From NCBI GenBank assembly GCA_024224995.1, contig JAAENB010000320.1, positions 1-23,020 of the forward strand: DNA of 23,020 nt, read 5' to 3'. The stretch's first letter is position 1. The number at the start of each line of letters is the position of its first letter. Below are positions 7,758 through 15,771 of this stretch, piece after piece. The position numbers were made by a program, and so were the translations under genes. A model generated the notes under the pieces. That model was not told the origin of the DNA, ran no database searches, and saw nothing but the letters and a program-made list of their open reading frames with translations. The DNA comes from a bacterium. Lineage in GTDB: Bacteria; Spirochaetota; UBA4802; UBA5550.

Positions 7758-8705
7758 ATGAGAAAGCGTGAATTACATAAACTGGCTGTTATTGCGGCCA
7801 TAATACCAGTGATTTTTGTATGCAGCCTTCACGGGCAGGGCACTAAATCGAGTCTTAGCGCGGGAGAGCAGCGCAAAGCTGAAAAAGGCTTAAAAGATAA
7901 CCGCTATTTTTTTTACTTCATAAATTCAACGGTCTCAAATCTCGACAAAAAAAATCCCGGCAGCGAAAAACTGGAAAAACTTTATAAAAAAGCCATACAG
8001 CGGGATATTATTGCCCAATTCCTGTATATGAAATTTTTATTTCATTACTCCTATGTTGAAATCCGCCGGTCTCAGAAACTGCTCATTGACCTGTATAGAA
8101 TGGCCCTGGAACAGGATATAGCAACTACCAAAAAACTGCTCAACCGTTTCGCGCCCGATGTAGTCCGCTCTAACGGCCATAAAGCGCGCCGGTATCTCAG
8201 GCTGGGATACCGTGATGCAACTGTCGCAAAAACAGACATGATAATGGCAGATAATTACCAGGAAAAGCTCTATTCTCTCAGGCTCTATAAATACGTACGG
8301 GCAATAAAAAAAGCAAAACACGGCAAAAGGTACGCGTTCCTGGCAATTCTACAGGCGAATAAAGCGCATTCCGTTGATATAAATCTCAGGAATGAGGTCA
8401 AAAGACTCAAAAAAGAGAAAGACAAATATCGTTCCGATAAAAAGAAATACCGAGAACTGAAAGACAGGTACTATGAGACAAGAGAACAATATGAAGAATC
8501 AAGAAAAAAATTAGGATACCTGGGTTTTGAGCGGCTCAAAAAACTGATTGCAGCCATATCAAAAGAAACAGAAGAACATTATACCCGCCTGCACTATGAC
8601 AATTATTACCGCTCAAAAGACGAAACATCTTTTTATGACCGGATATGGGAAAAGCCCGATCTTGAAGAAATAGATGAATTTAAAGAATACTTAAATATGC
8701 AATAA
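7758..8705 (+). CDS. Exported coiled-coil protein, function unknown
   Basis: A 315-residue protein I do not recognise. A signal peptide covers about residues 1-27 (basic MRKRELHK, hydrophobic core, likely cleavage near LHG/QG); the lone Cys at 22 sits in a poor lipobox. The mature protein is rich in Lys, Arg and Tyr, predicted largely helical, with a strongly charged coiled-coil-like stretch at about 215-260 (EVKRLKKEKDKYRSDKKKY). The part around 140-195 (YLRLGYRDATVAK ... LYKYVRAIKKAKHGKRYAF) resembles a region of the minus-strand exported protein at 12757-13521, suggesting distant homology. It lies 18 nt after the hydrolase gene and 13 nt before the lytic transglycosylase gene, which implies co-transcription and a periplasmic or envelope-associated role. 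Confidence 0.8.
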   Translation: MRKRELHKLAVIAAIIPVIFVCSLHGQGTKSSLSAGEQRKAEKGLKDNRYFFYFINSTVSNLDKKNPGSEKLEKLYKKAIQRDIIAQFLYMKFLFHYSYVEIRRSQKLLIDLYRMALEQDIATTKKLLNRFAPDVVRSNGHKARRYLRLGYRDATVAKTDMIMADNYQEKLYSLRLYKYVRAIKKAKHGKRYAFLAILQANKAHSVDINLRNEVKRLKKEKDKYRSDKKKYRELKDRYYETREQYEESRKKLGYLGFERLKKLIAAISKETEEHYTRLHYDNYYRSKDETSFYDRIWEKPDLEEIDEFKEYLNMQ

Positions 8706-8718
8706 TCACGGGGGTACT

Positions 8719-11025
8719 ATGCGTTTCACGTATACTATTATAACCATAACAATGTTGTTTTTATCCTGTATGGATAATCCCACAAATGGAAACAGTCTTT
8801 CCTCATTGGGGTTCTATTCAACTCCGGACGCTATAATAAAAACATTGAATAAGAAGAGTAATCAAGAAAAAAGCTATCATGAGCATTTTATGCTGGGTAT
8901 CGCGTATAAGCAGAAAAAAAAATATAAAAAAGCCCTCTTTCATTTCTCAAACAGCTGTTTTACCACCCATCGCAATTTTTCCATAAAACTTTTCGCCCAC
9001 CCGGTGCACCGTTTTGTTACGGGGTATCATTTTAAATCCGAATATTACAACGATGCCCTATACCACATAGCCCATCTTTTTTACCTGTATCGTGAACATG
9101 CCTATGTTATCAAATTCGTTGATTGTATAAGCGACACGAAAGGAGCACTTTACAGGGACGCGGTATTGATAAAAACGCAGTCACTTTCCGCATTGAAAAA
9201 AAAGACCGAAGCCATAGCATTGCTCAAGGAGATCAAAAACAGCAGTAATGACAAAACGTCCCTGTCGTTGATCAATATCAGGCTGGCGTCTCTTTATGAA
9301 AAAACAAAACAATACGAGAATGCAGCAGCATCATACCGGGAGGTTCTCAAAACCGATGAAAAAAGCTGGCAGGCAGGTGTGGCCGCTAAAAGAATAACCG
9401 GTATCATGGCAAAGAATACTATAGAGCAAAATAGTGGTAATACCTTACTCCTGGGAAAATCCCTGTACCACGCAAAAAAATATACCGAAGCCCTCTCTAT
9501 ATTACAATCATTGTATAACAGCAATACGGGAAATGCCGAATTCAAAAAGGATGTGCAGTTATTCATAATTAAAACACTCACCAGGCAAAAAAAGAATAAA
9601 GCGGCAGAAAGTTTCATAAAAAAAGCGAAAAAAAATTCGCCTCGCTATTATGAATTGATGAAAACCAGGGCCGATGAATTCTGGGCCATGCGTAAAAAGT
9701 ATAAGTCAATTCCGCTTTATAAAAAAATAATCAAATCGGAACTAGAGCCCATACGCAGGGAATCCCTGAGAAAGATCGCCATGTACATGGAAGACCGGCG
9801 GAAAAAGGGGTATAGAAAATACTTAATAGATTATTCTACAAAATACGAAACCAATAAAACTTCCGAATACTTTTTATGGCTCCTTGGCAGGAACAGCGTC
9901 CGGGATAAACAATTAAAAAAGGCTGTCGTTTATTTCCGGGTTGCAATAAAAAGATTCCCTGACGGATATTATACGGATCGATGCCGGTTCTGGCTGAATA
10001 AACTGCAATTGCGGGCAAAAGACTATAAAAGAGCCAATAAAACCGCTATAGACCTGGTTGTGAAAAATCCGGACTCATATTACACCTGGCGCCTGCTCAA
10101 AAACATCAAAAATAATTATACGGTTAAAACCCTGTACAAGCGGTTTAATTCGGCTCTTTCCAATACCAGTTACGATGAAGCGATATTTTACCATACCCTG
10201 CTCTTTGTAAAAGAAAAGAGCTTTAAAAAGAGAGATAAGCGGCTGAAAAAAATAAATGATCCCGGGATACAAAAATACAATGATCTGGAACGATCCATCG
10301 CGGAAATGGATATCTCTTCCGAATATGAAGAGACGTATAAAAGAATTAAAAAATATTTTGTTATTGGCTGGCTTGATGGTATTCAGCGGGAGCTTAAGAC
10401 CATTCCGGAGACAGAGGCATCAAAAAAAGACACCTATACCGCCCTTGCCCATTACGCAAGAACCCACGGCAATTATTTTCTCGCGGTAAAGTATGTTCTT
10501 GAACTGCAAAAGCTTAAATCCATAAAAGAAAATATCGCTCTTTTGCCGGAACGATCGGTAAAAACCCTCTTTCCCCTGGCGTTTAAAGGCTGTGTTGCCA
10601 AATATGGAAAGAAATATAAAATAGATAATAATATAATCTACTCTGTTATAAAGGCGGAATCCTTATTTAACCACCGGGCAGTTTCATCGGCAAAAGCTGT
10701 TGGTCTTATGCAGCTCATGCCTGCTACGGCAAGAGGTATCGCAAAAGAACTAAAAATAAAAGATTATGATCTTAAAAACCCCTGCCATTCCATCTATTTT
10801 GGAACAAAATATATAGCCTGGCTCAAGAAATACTTTAAAGGCGATTTTGAACTTATGGTAGCGGGATATAATGCCGGCGCCGGAAACGTTAACAAATGGA
10901 AAAAAAAGCTTAATCTTAAGGATAAGGACTATTTTTCGGAATTTGTCCCTTTTTATGAAACCAGGTACTATATTTTAAGGACCGGGAAATTTCTCACCCA
11001 GTACCGGGTAATATACGCCAGATAA
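8719..11025 (+). CDS. Lytic murein transglycosylase lipoprotein with TPR-like repeats
   Basis: A 768-residue Slt-type soluble lytic transglycosylase, cleaving the MurNAc-GlcNAc bond of peptidoglycan with formation of 1,6-anhydroMurNAc. The N-terminus (MRFTYTIITITMLFLSC) fits a relaxed spirochaete-type lipobox with Cys17. Residues about 50-600 are helical with TPR-like repeats (for example ALFHFSNSCF and EKTKQYENAAASYREVLK), like the superhelical doughnut of Slt70. The C-terminal SLT domain (about 625-765) has the catalytic Glu647 in IKAESLFN, GLMQLMPATARG (662-673) and AGYNAGAGNV (715-724). GGGGGT lies about 4 nt before the ATG. Position after the exported coiled-coil gene and before FecR- and HEAT-domain genes suggests an envelope-remodelling cluster. 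Slt family is confident; outer-membrane anchoring is inference. Confidence 0.92.
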   Translation: MRFTYTIITITMLFLSCMDNPTNGNSLSSLGFYSTPDAIIKTLNKKSNQEKSYHEHFMLGIAYKQKKKYKKALFHFSNSCFTTHRNFSIKLFAHPVHRFVTGYHFKSEYYNDALYHIAHLFYLYREHAYVIKFVDCISDTKGALYRDAVLIKTQSLSALKKKTEAIALLKEIKNSSNDKTSLSLINIRLASLYEKTKQYENAAASYREVLKTDEKSWQAGVAAKRITGIMAKNTIEQNSGNTLLLGKSLYHAKKYTEALSILQSLYNSNTGNAEFKKDVQLFIIKTLTRQKKNKAAESFIKKAKKNSPRYYELMKTRADEFWAMRKKYKSIPLYKKIIKSELEPIRRESLRKIAMYMEDRRKKGYRKYLIDYSTKYETNKTSEYFLWLLGRNSVRDKQLKKAVVYFRVAIKRFPDGYYTDRCRFWLNKLQLRAKDYKRANKTAIDLVVKNPDSYYTWRLLKNIKNNYTVKTLYKRFNSALSNTSYDEAIFYHTLLFVKEKSFKKRDKRLKKINDPGIQKYNDLERSIAEMDISSEYEETYKRIKKYFVIGWLDGIQRELKTIPETEASKKDTYTALAHYARTHGNYFLAVKYVLELQKLKSIKENIALLPERSVKTLFPLAFKGCVAKYGKKYKIDNNIIYSVIKAESLFNHRAVSSAKAVGLMQLMPATARGIAKELKIKDYDLKNPCHSIYFGTKYIAWLKKYFKGDFELMVAGYNAGAGNVNKWKKKLNLKDKDYFSEFVPFYETRYYILRTGKFLTQYRVIYAR

Positions 11026-11035
11026 AAAATAACCC

Positions 11036-11064
11036 TTGTCATTGGCTTTTTTTTATATTATATT
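11036..11064 (+). promoter_or_regulatory. Sigma70-type promoter before the FecR-domain gene
   Basis: TTGTCA (11036-11041) and TATATT (11059-11064) are spaced exactly 17 nt. Transcription would start near 11071, too close to the ATG at 11073 for a normal leader, which supports the ATG at 11088 as the true start. A perfect TATAAT also occurs at 11069-11074 but lacks a -35 at proper distance. The promoter makes FecR-HEAT a separate or internally promoted unit. Confidence 0.5.
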
Positions 11065-11087
11065 ATGATATAATGGAATATAATGAT

Positions 11088-11810
11088 ATGAAAACCAAAC
11101 AGATATATTTATATATACTACTTATTTTCTTTTTGATCCTGGCAGCCGCACCCGGCGCCTTTTCAAAGAAAGTTAAATCAAATAATATTGGAGAGGTTAT
11201 CCAATTATACGGCCATGTGGAACGCTCATCCCTTGCCACAGGAAAGCGGTTCGACATTGAGATTGGTTCGATAATAAAAAAGGCTCAGAAAATAAAAACA
11301 GGGAAAGACTCCATTACGGAAGTATTGCTCAATGACGGCACCAGCGTTCTCATAAAAGAATGGTCTTCGGTTAATATTATTGATATACGGGGAAAAAAAG
11401 AAGATCCTCCCACGAAAATAAAGATCGACTACGGCAAAGTTACAATACTACCCAAAAAAACTTATGATGACAGAACCCTGGTCCTGACCACTCCTACGGC
11501 GATAATAAGCAATGTTATAGCCAAATTTTCGGTAATTGCCAGTGAAAACGAGACCAGGATACTGGTATTCAGCAATAAAATAGGAGTAGCCAGCAGCAAT
11601 CCCGCGCTCAGAAAGGCTTATGTTATTGTAGGAAAACAGGAAGGCTACATTCGAAAGGACAAAGAGCCGGAAAAACCTGTTTTTTTGCCCGGAAGTGTAA
11701 TACGAGACTGGTTTGAATATTACGAAATTGTGAATAAACACCGGTATATAATAAAAAAATACCGGGAAGAAGGAATTGTAGACTGGGTTTTACGGAAAAG
11801 AGAGTATTAA
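11088..11810 (+). CDS. FecR-domain exported protein
   Basis: A 240-residue protein with a clear signal peptide (MKTKQIYLYILLIFFLILAA, cleavage near GAFS/KK) and a FecR-type domain (PF04773-like) at about 30-180. The signature is GSIIKKAQKIKTGKDSITEV followed by LLNDGTSVLIKEWSSVNI, and a second beta-rich block (LVLTTPTAIISNVIAKFSV). Unlike FecR of iron-uptake systems it has no cytoplasmic anti-sigma segment, so it is more likely a periplasmic beta-helical scaffold than a sigma regulator. The chosen ATG has GGA about 10 nt upstream and gives a conventional signal peptide; an in-frame ATG at 11073 would add five residues. Only 2 nt separate its stop from the next lipoprotein gene. Confidence 0.85.
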   Translation: MKTKQIYLYILLIFFLILAAAPGAFSKKVKSNNIGEVIQLYGHVERSSLATGKRFDIEIGSIIKKAQKIKTGKDSITEVLLNDGTSVLIKEWSSVNIIDIRGKKEDPPTKIKIDYGKVTILPKKTYDDRTLVLTTPTAIISNVIAKFSVIASENETRILVFSNKIGVASSNPALRKAYVIVGKQEGYIRKDKEPEKPVFLPGSVIRDWFEYYEIVNKHRYIIKKYREEGIVDWVLRKREY

Positions 11811-11812
11811 TA

Positions 11813-12706
11813 ATGAATACCAGGTATATAATTCGAACCGGAACAGGGTTATTGGCGGCCATTTTCCTGGTTATATCGGCAGGCGGCTGCGGCAAAGCCC
11901 TTGTAAAACGATCCGGTGCAAAAATCGACAACTCAAAGGTTGCAGCTGCTGAGAAAAAATTCGTTTCCGGGAACTGGGAACTCCGCTTGCAGGGAATTCG
12001 AGCGATTTCAAACACCCCGAGCCTGGAAACAGATGATAAAAAAATAGCAAACAATATTGAAGAATTATTATTAAAAGCATCCCAGGACAACCATGCTATT
12101 ATCAGGATCGAAGCAATAGAAGGTCTTGTTTCCCTTTCTTCAAAAAAATCAATGAAAAGAATACTGGATATGGCCCGGTACGAAAGGGATGACAATGTCC
12201 GCTGGGCTGCCATTGAGGGTCTGGGGAAACTTAAAAAACCTTCCGCAATCCCAATATATTTAATCGGGTTAAACAGTGATGACTGGCTCATACGGGAGGC
12301 ATCAATAAAAGGGGTCTTATTGATGGAAAATGTTCCGGACAAGCAGGTAATTATCCCATATATCATACAATCAATAAAGGATCCAAATATAACCGTTAAA
12401 ATCACAACACTGAATTATATTGATATTAAAGACAATCAAATATATTTTGCCATTACTAAAATATTCCATGACAAATTAGACTCAAAAAATACACTTTTAA
12501 AAGCTTCACTCAAGGCCCTGAAGGGATACATACTGGATGAAAAAACCCGTGAAAAAGTTATTAACCTCCTCACTCACCGGAATAAAGAAACAAGAATACT
12601 GGCGCTTCATGTTTTAAAAGAAGAAAAAATACTTGAAGACAAACTATTTGAAGAAGAATTATTATTGTTAGAAGAAAAAAAGTCAAAAGAAGAGACAGGC
12701 TTATAG
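11813..12706 (+). CDS. HEAT-repeat lipoprotein
   Basis: A 297-residue protein with a lipoprotein signal peptide ending in ISAGGC (Cys26) and a chain of HEAT/PBS-lyase-type helical repeats from about 70 to 270, for example IIRIEAIEGLVSL, VRWAAIEGLGKLKKPSAI and WLIREASIKGVLL. Such repeats form a protein-binding solenoid with no catalytic function. It starts 2 nt after the FecR gene, so the two are almost certainly translated from one mRNA and may form a periplasmic complex. The C-terminus is strongly charged (EEELLLLEEKKSKEE). The stop codon lies inside a perfect hairpin (12691-12715). A long reading frame on the opposite strand here is a shadow. Confidence 0.85.
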   Translation: MNTRYIIRTGTGLLAAIFLVISAGGCGKALVKRSGAKIDNSKVAAAEKKFVSGNWELRLQGIRAISNTPSLETDDKKIANNIEELLLKASQDNHAIIRIEAIEGLVSLSSKKSMKRILDMARYERDDNVRWAAIEGLGKLKKPSAIPIYLIGLNSDDWLIREASIKGVLLMENVPDKQVIIPYIIQSIKDPNITVKITTLNYIDIKDNQIYFAITKIFHDKLDSKNTLLKASLKALKGYILDEKTREKVINLLTHRNKETRILALHVLKEEKILEDKLFEEELLLLEEKKSKEETGL

Positions 12707-12715
12707 CCTGTCTCT
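12691..12715. terminator. Perfect 11-bp hairpin at the end of the HEAT lipoprotein gene
   Basis: AGAGACAGGCT (12691-12701) pairs perfectly with AGCCTGTCTCT (12705-12715) around a 3-nt loop, and the gene's TAG (12704-12706) sits in the loop and right arm. No T-tract follows, so it may be a REP-like palindrome rather than, or as well as, a terminator between the two convergent genes. The GACAGG/CCTGTC core recurs in the palindromes at 2040-2144 and 18285-18330. Confidence 0.5.
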
Positions 12716-12756
12716 CTTGAGAACAAATTAGTCCGGTAACCGGTTAAGTTAAATGC

Positions 12757-13521
12757 CTAATTCTGTTTCTCTTTTTTGGCTTTATCCGTTGCCGGGGCTG
12801 CCGGGGTTACCGGGGCTGCGGCTTTTCTATGTTTTTCCTTTACTCTGTATATTTTATTTCTATTATCAACTACATCCTTTTTATATGGCTCCATAAGCTT
12901 ATCTTTTTCAGCTTGATTCTTTTTCTCATCTTTGTCGAATTCCATAACTGAATAAACCGCAAAAGCATTCTCTTTTGCCCGTCTATAATAGTAAATTGAA
13001 GAGATAAACCTGGATCGAACATAGAGATCGTTCGCTTTACTTGACCCGTGAGAAGCATTTTTGAGATATTTGGTAACTACTTTATTTTCTTTTTCTCCCC
13101 GCAAGGATTTTTTTATTGAATGCTTGATATTCATTTTGATGGTCTCTTGAACCAATGTATTGGTCCTCTTTTTAAATTTAGTTGCCACACTTTTAGCGGC
13201 TTTTTTTATTGCTTTTTCGTTTTCCGTAAATTTATTTGCCGCTTCCACGATCCTGTTCTGAAAATAGAGCGCGCTTGCTTCAGCATACTGATCAACCAGG
13301 GCTTCAATTGCGTCCTTTCCATTGTCCTCATAATTGTAGATGGCAGTCTGCAGCAACTTGATATTTCTAAAATTCTCATAACTAAGTCGTTTTACCATTG
13401 GTAAGACATCATAATCTTCATTATATATCTTTTTAACCTTATTCTCCTCCTGAGCATTAACTGAAGCAATAAATAGTACCACAAGTAAGCATGACATTAA
13501 TATTCGAAATCCTTTTCTCAT
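12757..13521 (-). CDS. Exported helical protein, function unknown
   Basis: A 254-residue protein I do not recognise. A signal peptide ends at VNA/QE after residue 23. The mature part is Lys-rich and predicted helical, and ends in an Ala/Pro linker (KAAAPVTPAAPATDKAKKE), a low-complexity tail typical of periplasmic proteins. The stretch at about 150-200 (YLKNASHGSSKAND ... SIYYYRRAKENAFAVY) recalls 140-195 of the exported coiled-coil protein at 7758-8705 in order and spacing of Tyr, Lys and Ala residues; I take this as possible distant paralogy, unproven. GGGAG lies 8 nt before the ATG. The gene is monocistronic with its own promoter (13689-13716) and a leader of about 160 nt containing a long hairpin. 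Confidence 0.8.
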   Translation of the reverse strand: MRKGFRILMSCLLVVLFIASVNAQEENKVKKIYNEDYDVLPMVKRLSYENFRNIKLLQTAIYNYEDNGKDAIEALVDQYAEASALYFQNRIVEAANKFTENEKAIKKAAKSVATKFKKRTNTLVQETIKMNIKHSIKKSLRGEKENKVVTKYLKNASHGSSKANDLYVRSRFISSIYYYRRAKENAFAVYSVMEFDKDEKKNQAEKDKLMEPYKKDVVDNRNKIYRVKEKHRKAAAPVTPAAPATDKAKKEKQN

Positions 13522-13560
13522 TTTAGAACTCCCTTAAGTGAAATAGTTCAATGTAATCTA

Positions 13561-13604
13561 CTCAAAAAGCATCCGATAATAATCAATCGGGGTGCTTACT
13601 TGAG
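13561..13604 (-). promoter_or_regulatory. Long hairpin in the 5' leader of the exported protein
   Basis: Three stacked segments pair: CTCAA (13561-13565) with TTGAG (13600-13604), AAGCA (13567-13571) with TGCTT (13593-13597), and CCGAT (13573-13577) with ATCGG (13586-13590), leaving an 8-nt loop. It lies about 40 nt before the ATG of the minus-strand gene. It does not match a riboswitch class I know; it could stabilise the mRNA or control translation. Confidence 0.5.
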
Positions 13605-13688
13605 CCTGTTGTTAGTTCGCTATTTATAGGATCGTATCTTTATTGAACATTATTGAGTAAAAATTGATAAAATACCCATATTTGGTAA

Positions 13689-13716
13689 ATCTTATCGCAT
13701 AAATAGATAAAGTCAA
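13689..13716 (-). promoter_or_regulatory. Sigma70-type promoter for the exported helical protein
   Basis: Minus-strand TTGACT (13711-13716) and TAAGAT (13689-13694) are spaced 16 nt. The predicted start near 13682 leaves a leader of about 160 nt that includes the hairpin at 13561-13604. Confidence 0.55.
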
Positions 13717-13865
13717 GAAAAATTGAATAGTTTTATTATAAAACTGCTTCTATTACAATAAAAATAGTACTTGCACATATAAACATCATTATAAAATGTA
13801 ACCAAAACATTTCGGATTACGCTTTTACAGCATTATTCCGATTATTGTCCAATAACGAGGTTTTT
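13717..13865. other. Upstream half of the divergent intergenic region
   Basis: The gap between the exported protein gene and the phosphatidyltransferase gene totals 344 bp (13522-13865). The left part carries the leader hairpin and promoter listed separately. The rest is AT-rich. A TATAAA at 13790-13795 could be a -10 for the plus-strand gene, but the nearest TTGCAC (13771-13776) is only 13 nt away, so I do not call a promoter. No small ORF or RNA gene is evident. Confidence 0.4.
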
Positions 13866-15017
13866 ATGAGTCCCGAAATAGCTGTTATAAAAACAGAAAC
13901 AAATGATTATCCATATAATAAAAAACTATGTGGTCTTTACCCTCTGGAAAGAAATATTATGATACTGGCCCGTAAGGGGGTTAAAAAGATATATCTTCAT
14001 TTATCGGAGGAAGAGACACTATTTTTTCAAAAAAAGATAAAAAAACACCTGAAAAATATCAATGAAACTGAATTGATTGAAGATGCCTCTATTACTGAAT
14101 TATCCGGGAATTACCTGTCAATCCCCTCAAACCTGTTTATGCAGGCGCATCATATTGATGAATTTGAGAACTATTTTAAGGCTTCAAAACCGGTAATCAA
14201 TGATAAACAGTTTCAATTGAATACGGATGCCGATATAAAAAGAGCATCAGGCCTTGTTTCGGGGTATATTATAGCCAATACCGGGGGATTTCTTGCTCAA
14301 AAAATAAATAAAAGAATATCCATTCCAATCAGTTCTGTATTGGCAAAAACCAGGGTTCATCCCAATTATTTAACTGTATTTAATATGTTAATTGGTATTA
14401 TGAGTTCCGTATTCGTGTGCATGGCAGCCCGGGCTCACTTATCAGCGGAATCATCATTTCTTATGGAATACAGCTTTATGGCTCTGGGCGGACTTTTCTT
14501 CCAATTGGCCTCTATTCTCGATGGTGTTGATGGAGAAGTAGCGAAATTTACTTTTAAAGTTTCCAGGATCGGCGGCATACTCGACACCGTCAGCGACAAT
14601 TTAACATTGATTATGTTTTTGGTTTCTGCTTCATATATACACCATGTTTATATGGGAGATTACCTGGATGGCTGCTTTTCGCTCATATCAATCCTGGTAA
14701 TGACAATAGGGGTGATTATTCTTTTTATCCTTATGATCAGTTATATTTCAAAACACAGTGACACGGGTTCATTTGTCGCATACGACAAGGATTTCATGCA
14801 GAAGCTGCCGGAGAGTGACTTTTTAGTCAGTTTTATTCACAAAATGAAATACGGTATAAAAAAAGAATTCTTTTCCATTGCATTTTTTCTTTTTGGGCTG
14901 GCCGGGATGATGTATATTGTCATTCCGGTAGTAGCATTTGTAGTCTTTTTTGCTTCAATCATTGCCTCAATAGTTCATTTCAGGTACATCGGCAAAACAG
15001 AAATATGGAAAAAATAA
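13866..15017 (+). CDS. CDP-alcohol phosphatidyltransferase with degenerate nucleotidyltransferase-like N-terminus
   Basis: A 383-residue membrane protein. The C-terminal part (about 155-383) is a CDP-alcohol phosphatidyltransferase with the complete family motif: Asp219, Asp222, Gly223, Ala226, Lys227, Gly236, Asp240, Asp244, with Lys where Arg is usual at 227. Hydrophobic helices surround it. Residues 1-115 resemble a sugar-nucleotidyltransferase core (CGLYPLERNIMILARKGVKK, IPSNLFMQAHHIDEF) but lack the GxGTRx nucleotide loop. The order recalls bifunctional IPCT-DIPPS proteins, which make CDP-inositol and then di-myo-inositol phosphate phosphate; the linker KINKRISIPISSVLAKTRVHPN fits that group. 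With the cytidylyltransferase half apparently dead, the CDP-alcohol donor probably comes from another enzyme. The ATG at 13866 follows GAGG by 5 nt; an upstream in-frame TTG is less likely. Confidence 0.85.
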   Translation: MSPEIAVIKTETNDYPYNKKLCGLYPLERNIMILARKGVKKIYLHLSEEETLFFQKKIKKHLKNINETELIEDASITELSGNYLSIPSNLFMQAHHIDEFENYFKASKPVINDKQFQLNTDADIKRASGLVSGYIIANTGGFLAQKINKRISIPISSVLAKTRVHPNYLTVFNMLIGIMSSVFVCMAARAHLSAESSFLMEYSFMALGGLFFQLASILDGVDGEVAKFTFKVSRIGGILDTVSDNLTLIMFLVSASYIHHVYMGDYLDGCFSLISILVMTIGVIILFILMISYISKHSDTGSFVAYDKDFMQKLPESDFLVSFIHKMKYGIKKEFFSIAFFLFGLAGMMYIVIPVVAFVVFFASIIASIVHFRYIGKTEIWKK

Positions 15018-15036
15018 GCAACATATAATTATGATA

Positions 15037-15072
15037 TAAAAAAAGCGATGGTTTCAACCATCGCTTTTTTTA
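15037..15072. terminator. Strong bidirectional rho-independent terminator
   Basis: AGCGATGG (15044-15051) pairs perfectly with CCATCGCT (15058-15065) around a 6-nt loop, flanked by an A-run on the left and a T-run on the right. It can terminate both the plus-strand phosphatidyltransferase transcript and the minus-strand ispE-to-pth transcript that converge here. Confidence 0.9.
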
Positions 15073-15090
15073 TATATTTTCATTGTTATG

Positions 15091-15726
15091 TTATATTTCT
15101 TTCTTCAGATTCCGGTGATCAATCCTGATGGCTTTTACCTGTCTTTTCTTAATTTTCGGAGCTCCCTCGGGGTTAAACTTATCCTGCACCTCTTCAATAG
15201 AATGAGTAATAAGCATTTTAACCACTTCTTCGGTTTTATTAAGAATATCGATCACGATTAAGTATTCTTCAGGAGTAAAATCCTGTAATAAATACTTTTC
15301 CATTGTCAATCCCTGTGGTAATGATCCTATTCCGACTCTAACTTTTGCAAATCTGTCAGATTTCAAGGCACGTGCCATTGATTCCACCCCGGTATGATCC
15401 AGGCTTGAGAACCGGTAATCGACTCTCATATCGCCAAGGGCCAGGGAAGAATCTTCCACAATGCAGATTATATCACGCACATTTATTCTTAAAAATGACG
15501 CAATATAAAGAACAGATTCCCCAATTAAGTTAACAAAAGTCTGAGGTTTAAGAAGCACAACATCCTGACCTAAAATGGTTCCACGGCCAATAATCGATTT
15601 CTTCTTCTTAATCCTTACATCAATGTTTTCATTATTACCAAGGATATCGATAACCTTAAAACCGATGTTTTGCCTGTTATTGGAAAATTTTGCTCCAGGA
15701 TTTCCAAAACCTACAATTAGCTTCAA
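15091..15726 (-). CDS. pth: Peptidyl-tRNA hydrolase homologue with altered active site
   Basis: A 211-residue Pth-family protein, last gene of the ispE-pth run. Pth normally releases tRNA from prematurely dropped peptidyl-tRNA. The fold signatures are present: MKLIVGFGNPGAKF (Asn9), KPQTFVNLIG (Asn66), ED at 91-92, and a C-terminal basic extension of about 25 residues. However the catalytic His of the TRHN motif (His20 in E. coli) is Gln19 in NRQNIGF, codon CAA, and the GHNG motif reads DHTG (110-113), keeping His111 but replacing Asn with Thr. The start codon is TTG (15724-15726) with GGGG 8 nt upstream and no ATG nearby. It may be an inactive or repurposed paralogue, or use a changed mechanism; a one-base sequencing error could explain Gln19 but not Thr112. 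Confidence 0.85.
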   Translation of the reverse strand: MKLIVGFGNPGAKFSNNRQNIGFKVIDILGNNENIDVRIKKKKSIIGRGTILGQDVVLLKPQTFVNLIGESVLYIASFLRINVRDIICIVEDSSLALGDMRVDYRFSSLDHTGVESMARALKSDRFAKVRVGIGSLPQGLTMEKYLLQDFTPEEYLIVIDILNKTEEVVKMLITHSIEEVQDKFNPEGAPKIKKRQVKAIRIDHRNLKKEI

Positions 15727-15771
15727 GTAATCAACCCCACATTATTAAATTGAAAAAACAAAAAAATTATT

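Noticed and set aside
11623..12405. 260-residue reading frame on the minus strand opposite the FecR and HEAT genes
   Set aside because: It is antisense to two well-supported genes with signal peptides and domain motifs; its hydrophobic, Ser/Phe-rich composition is that of a shadow frame.
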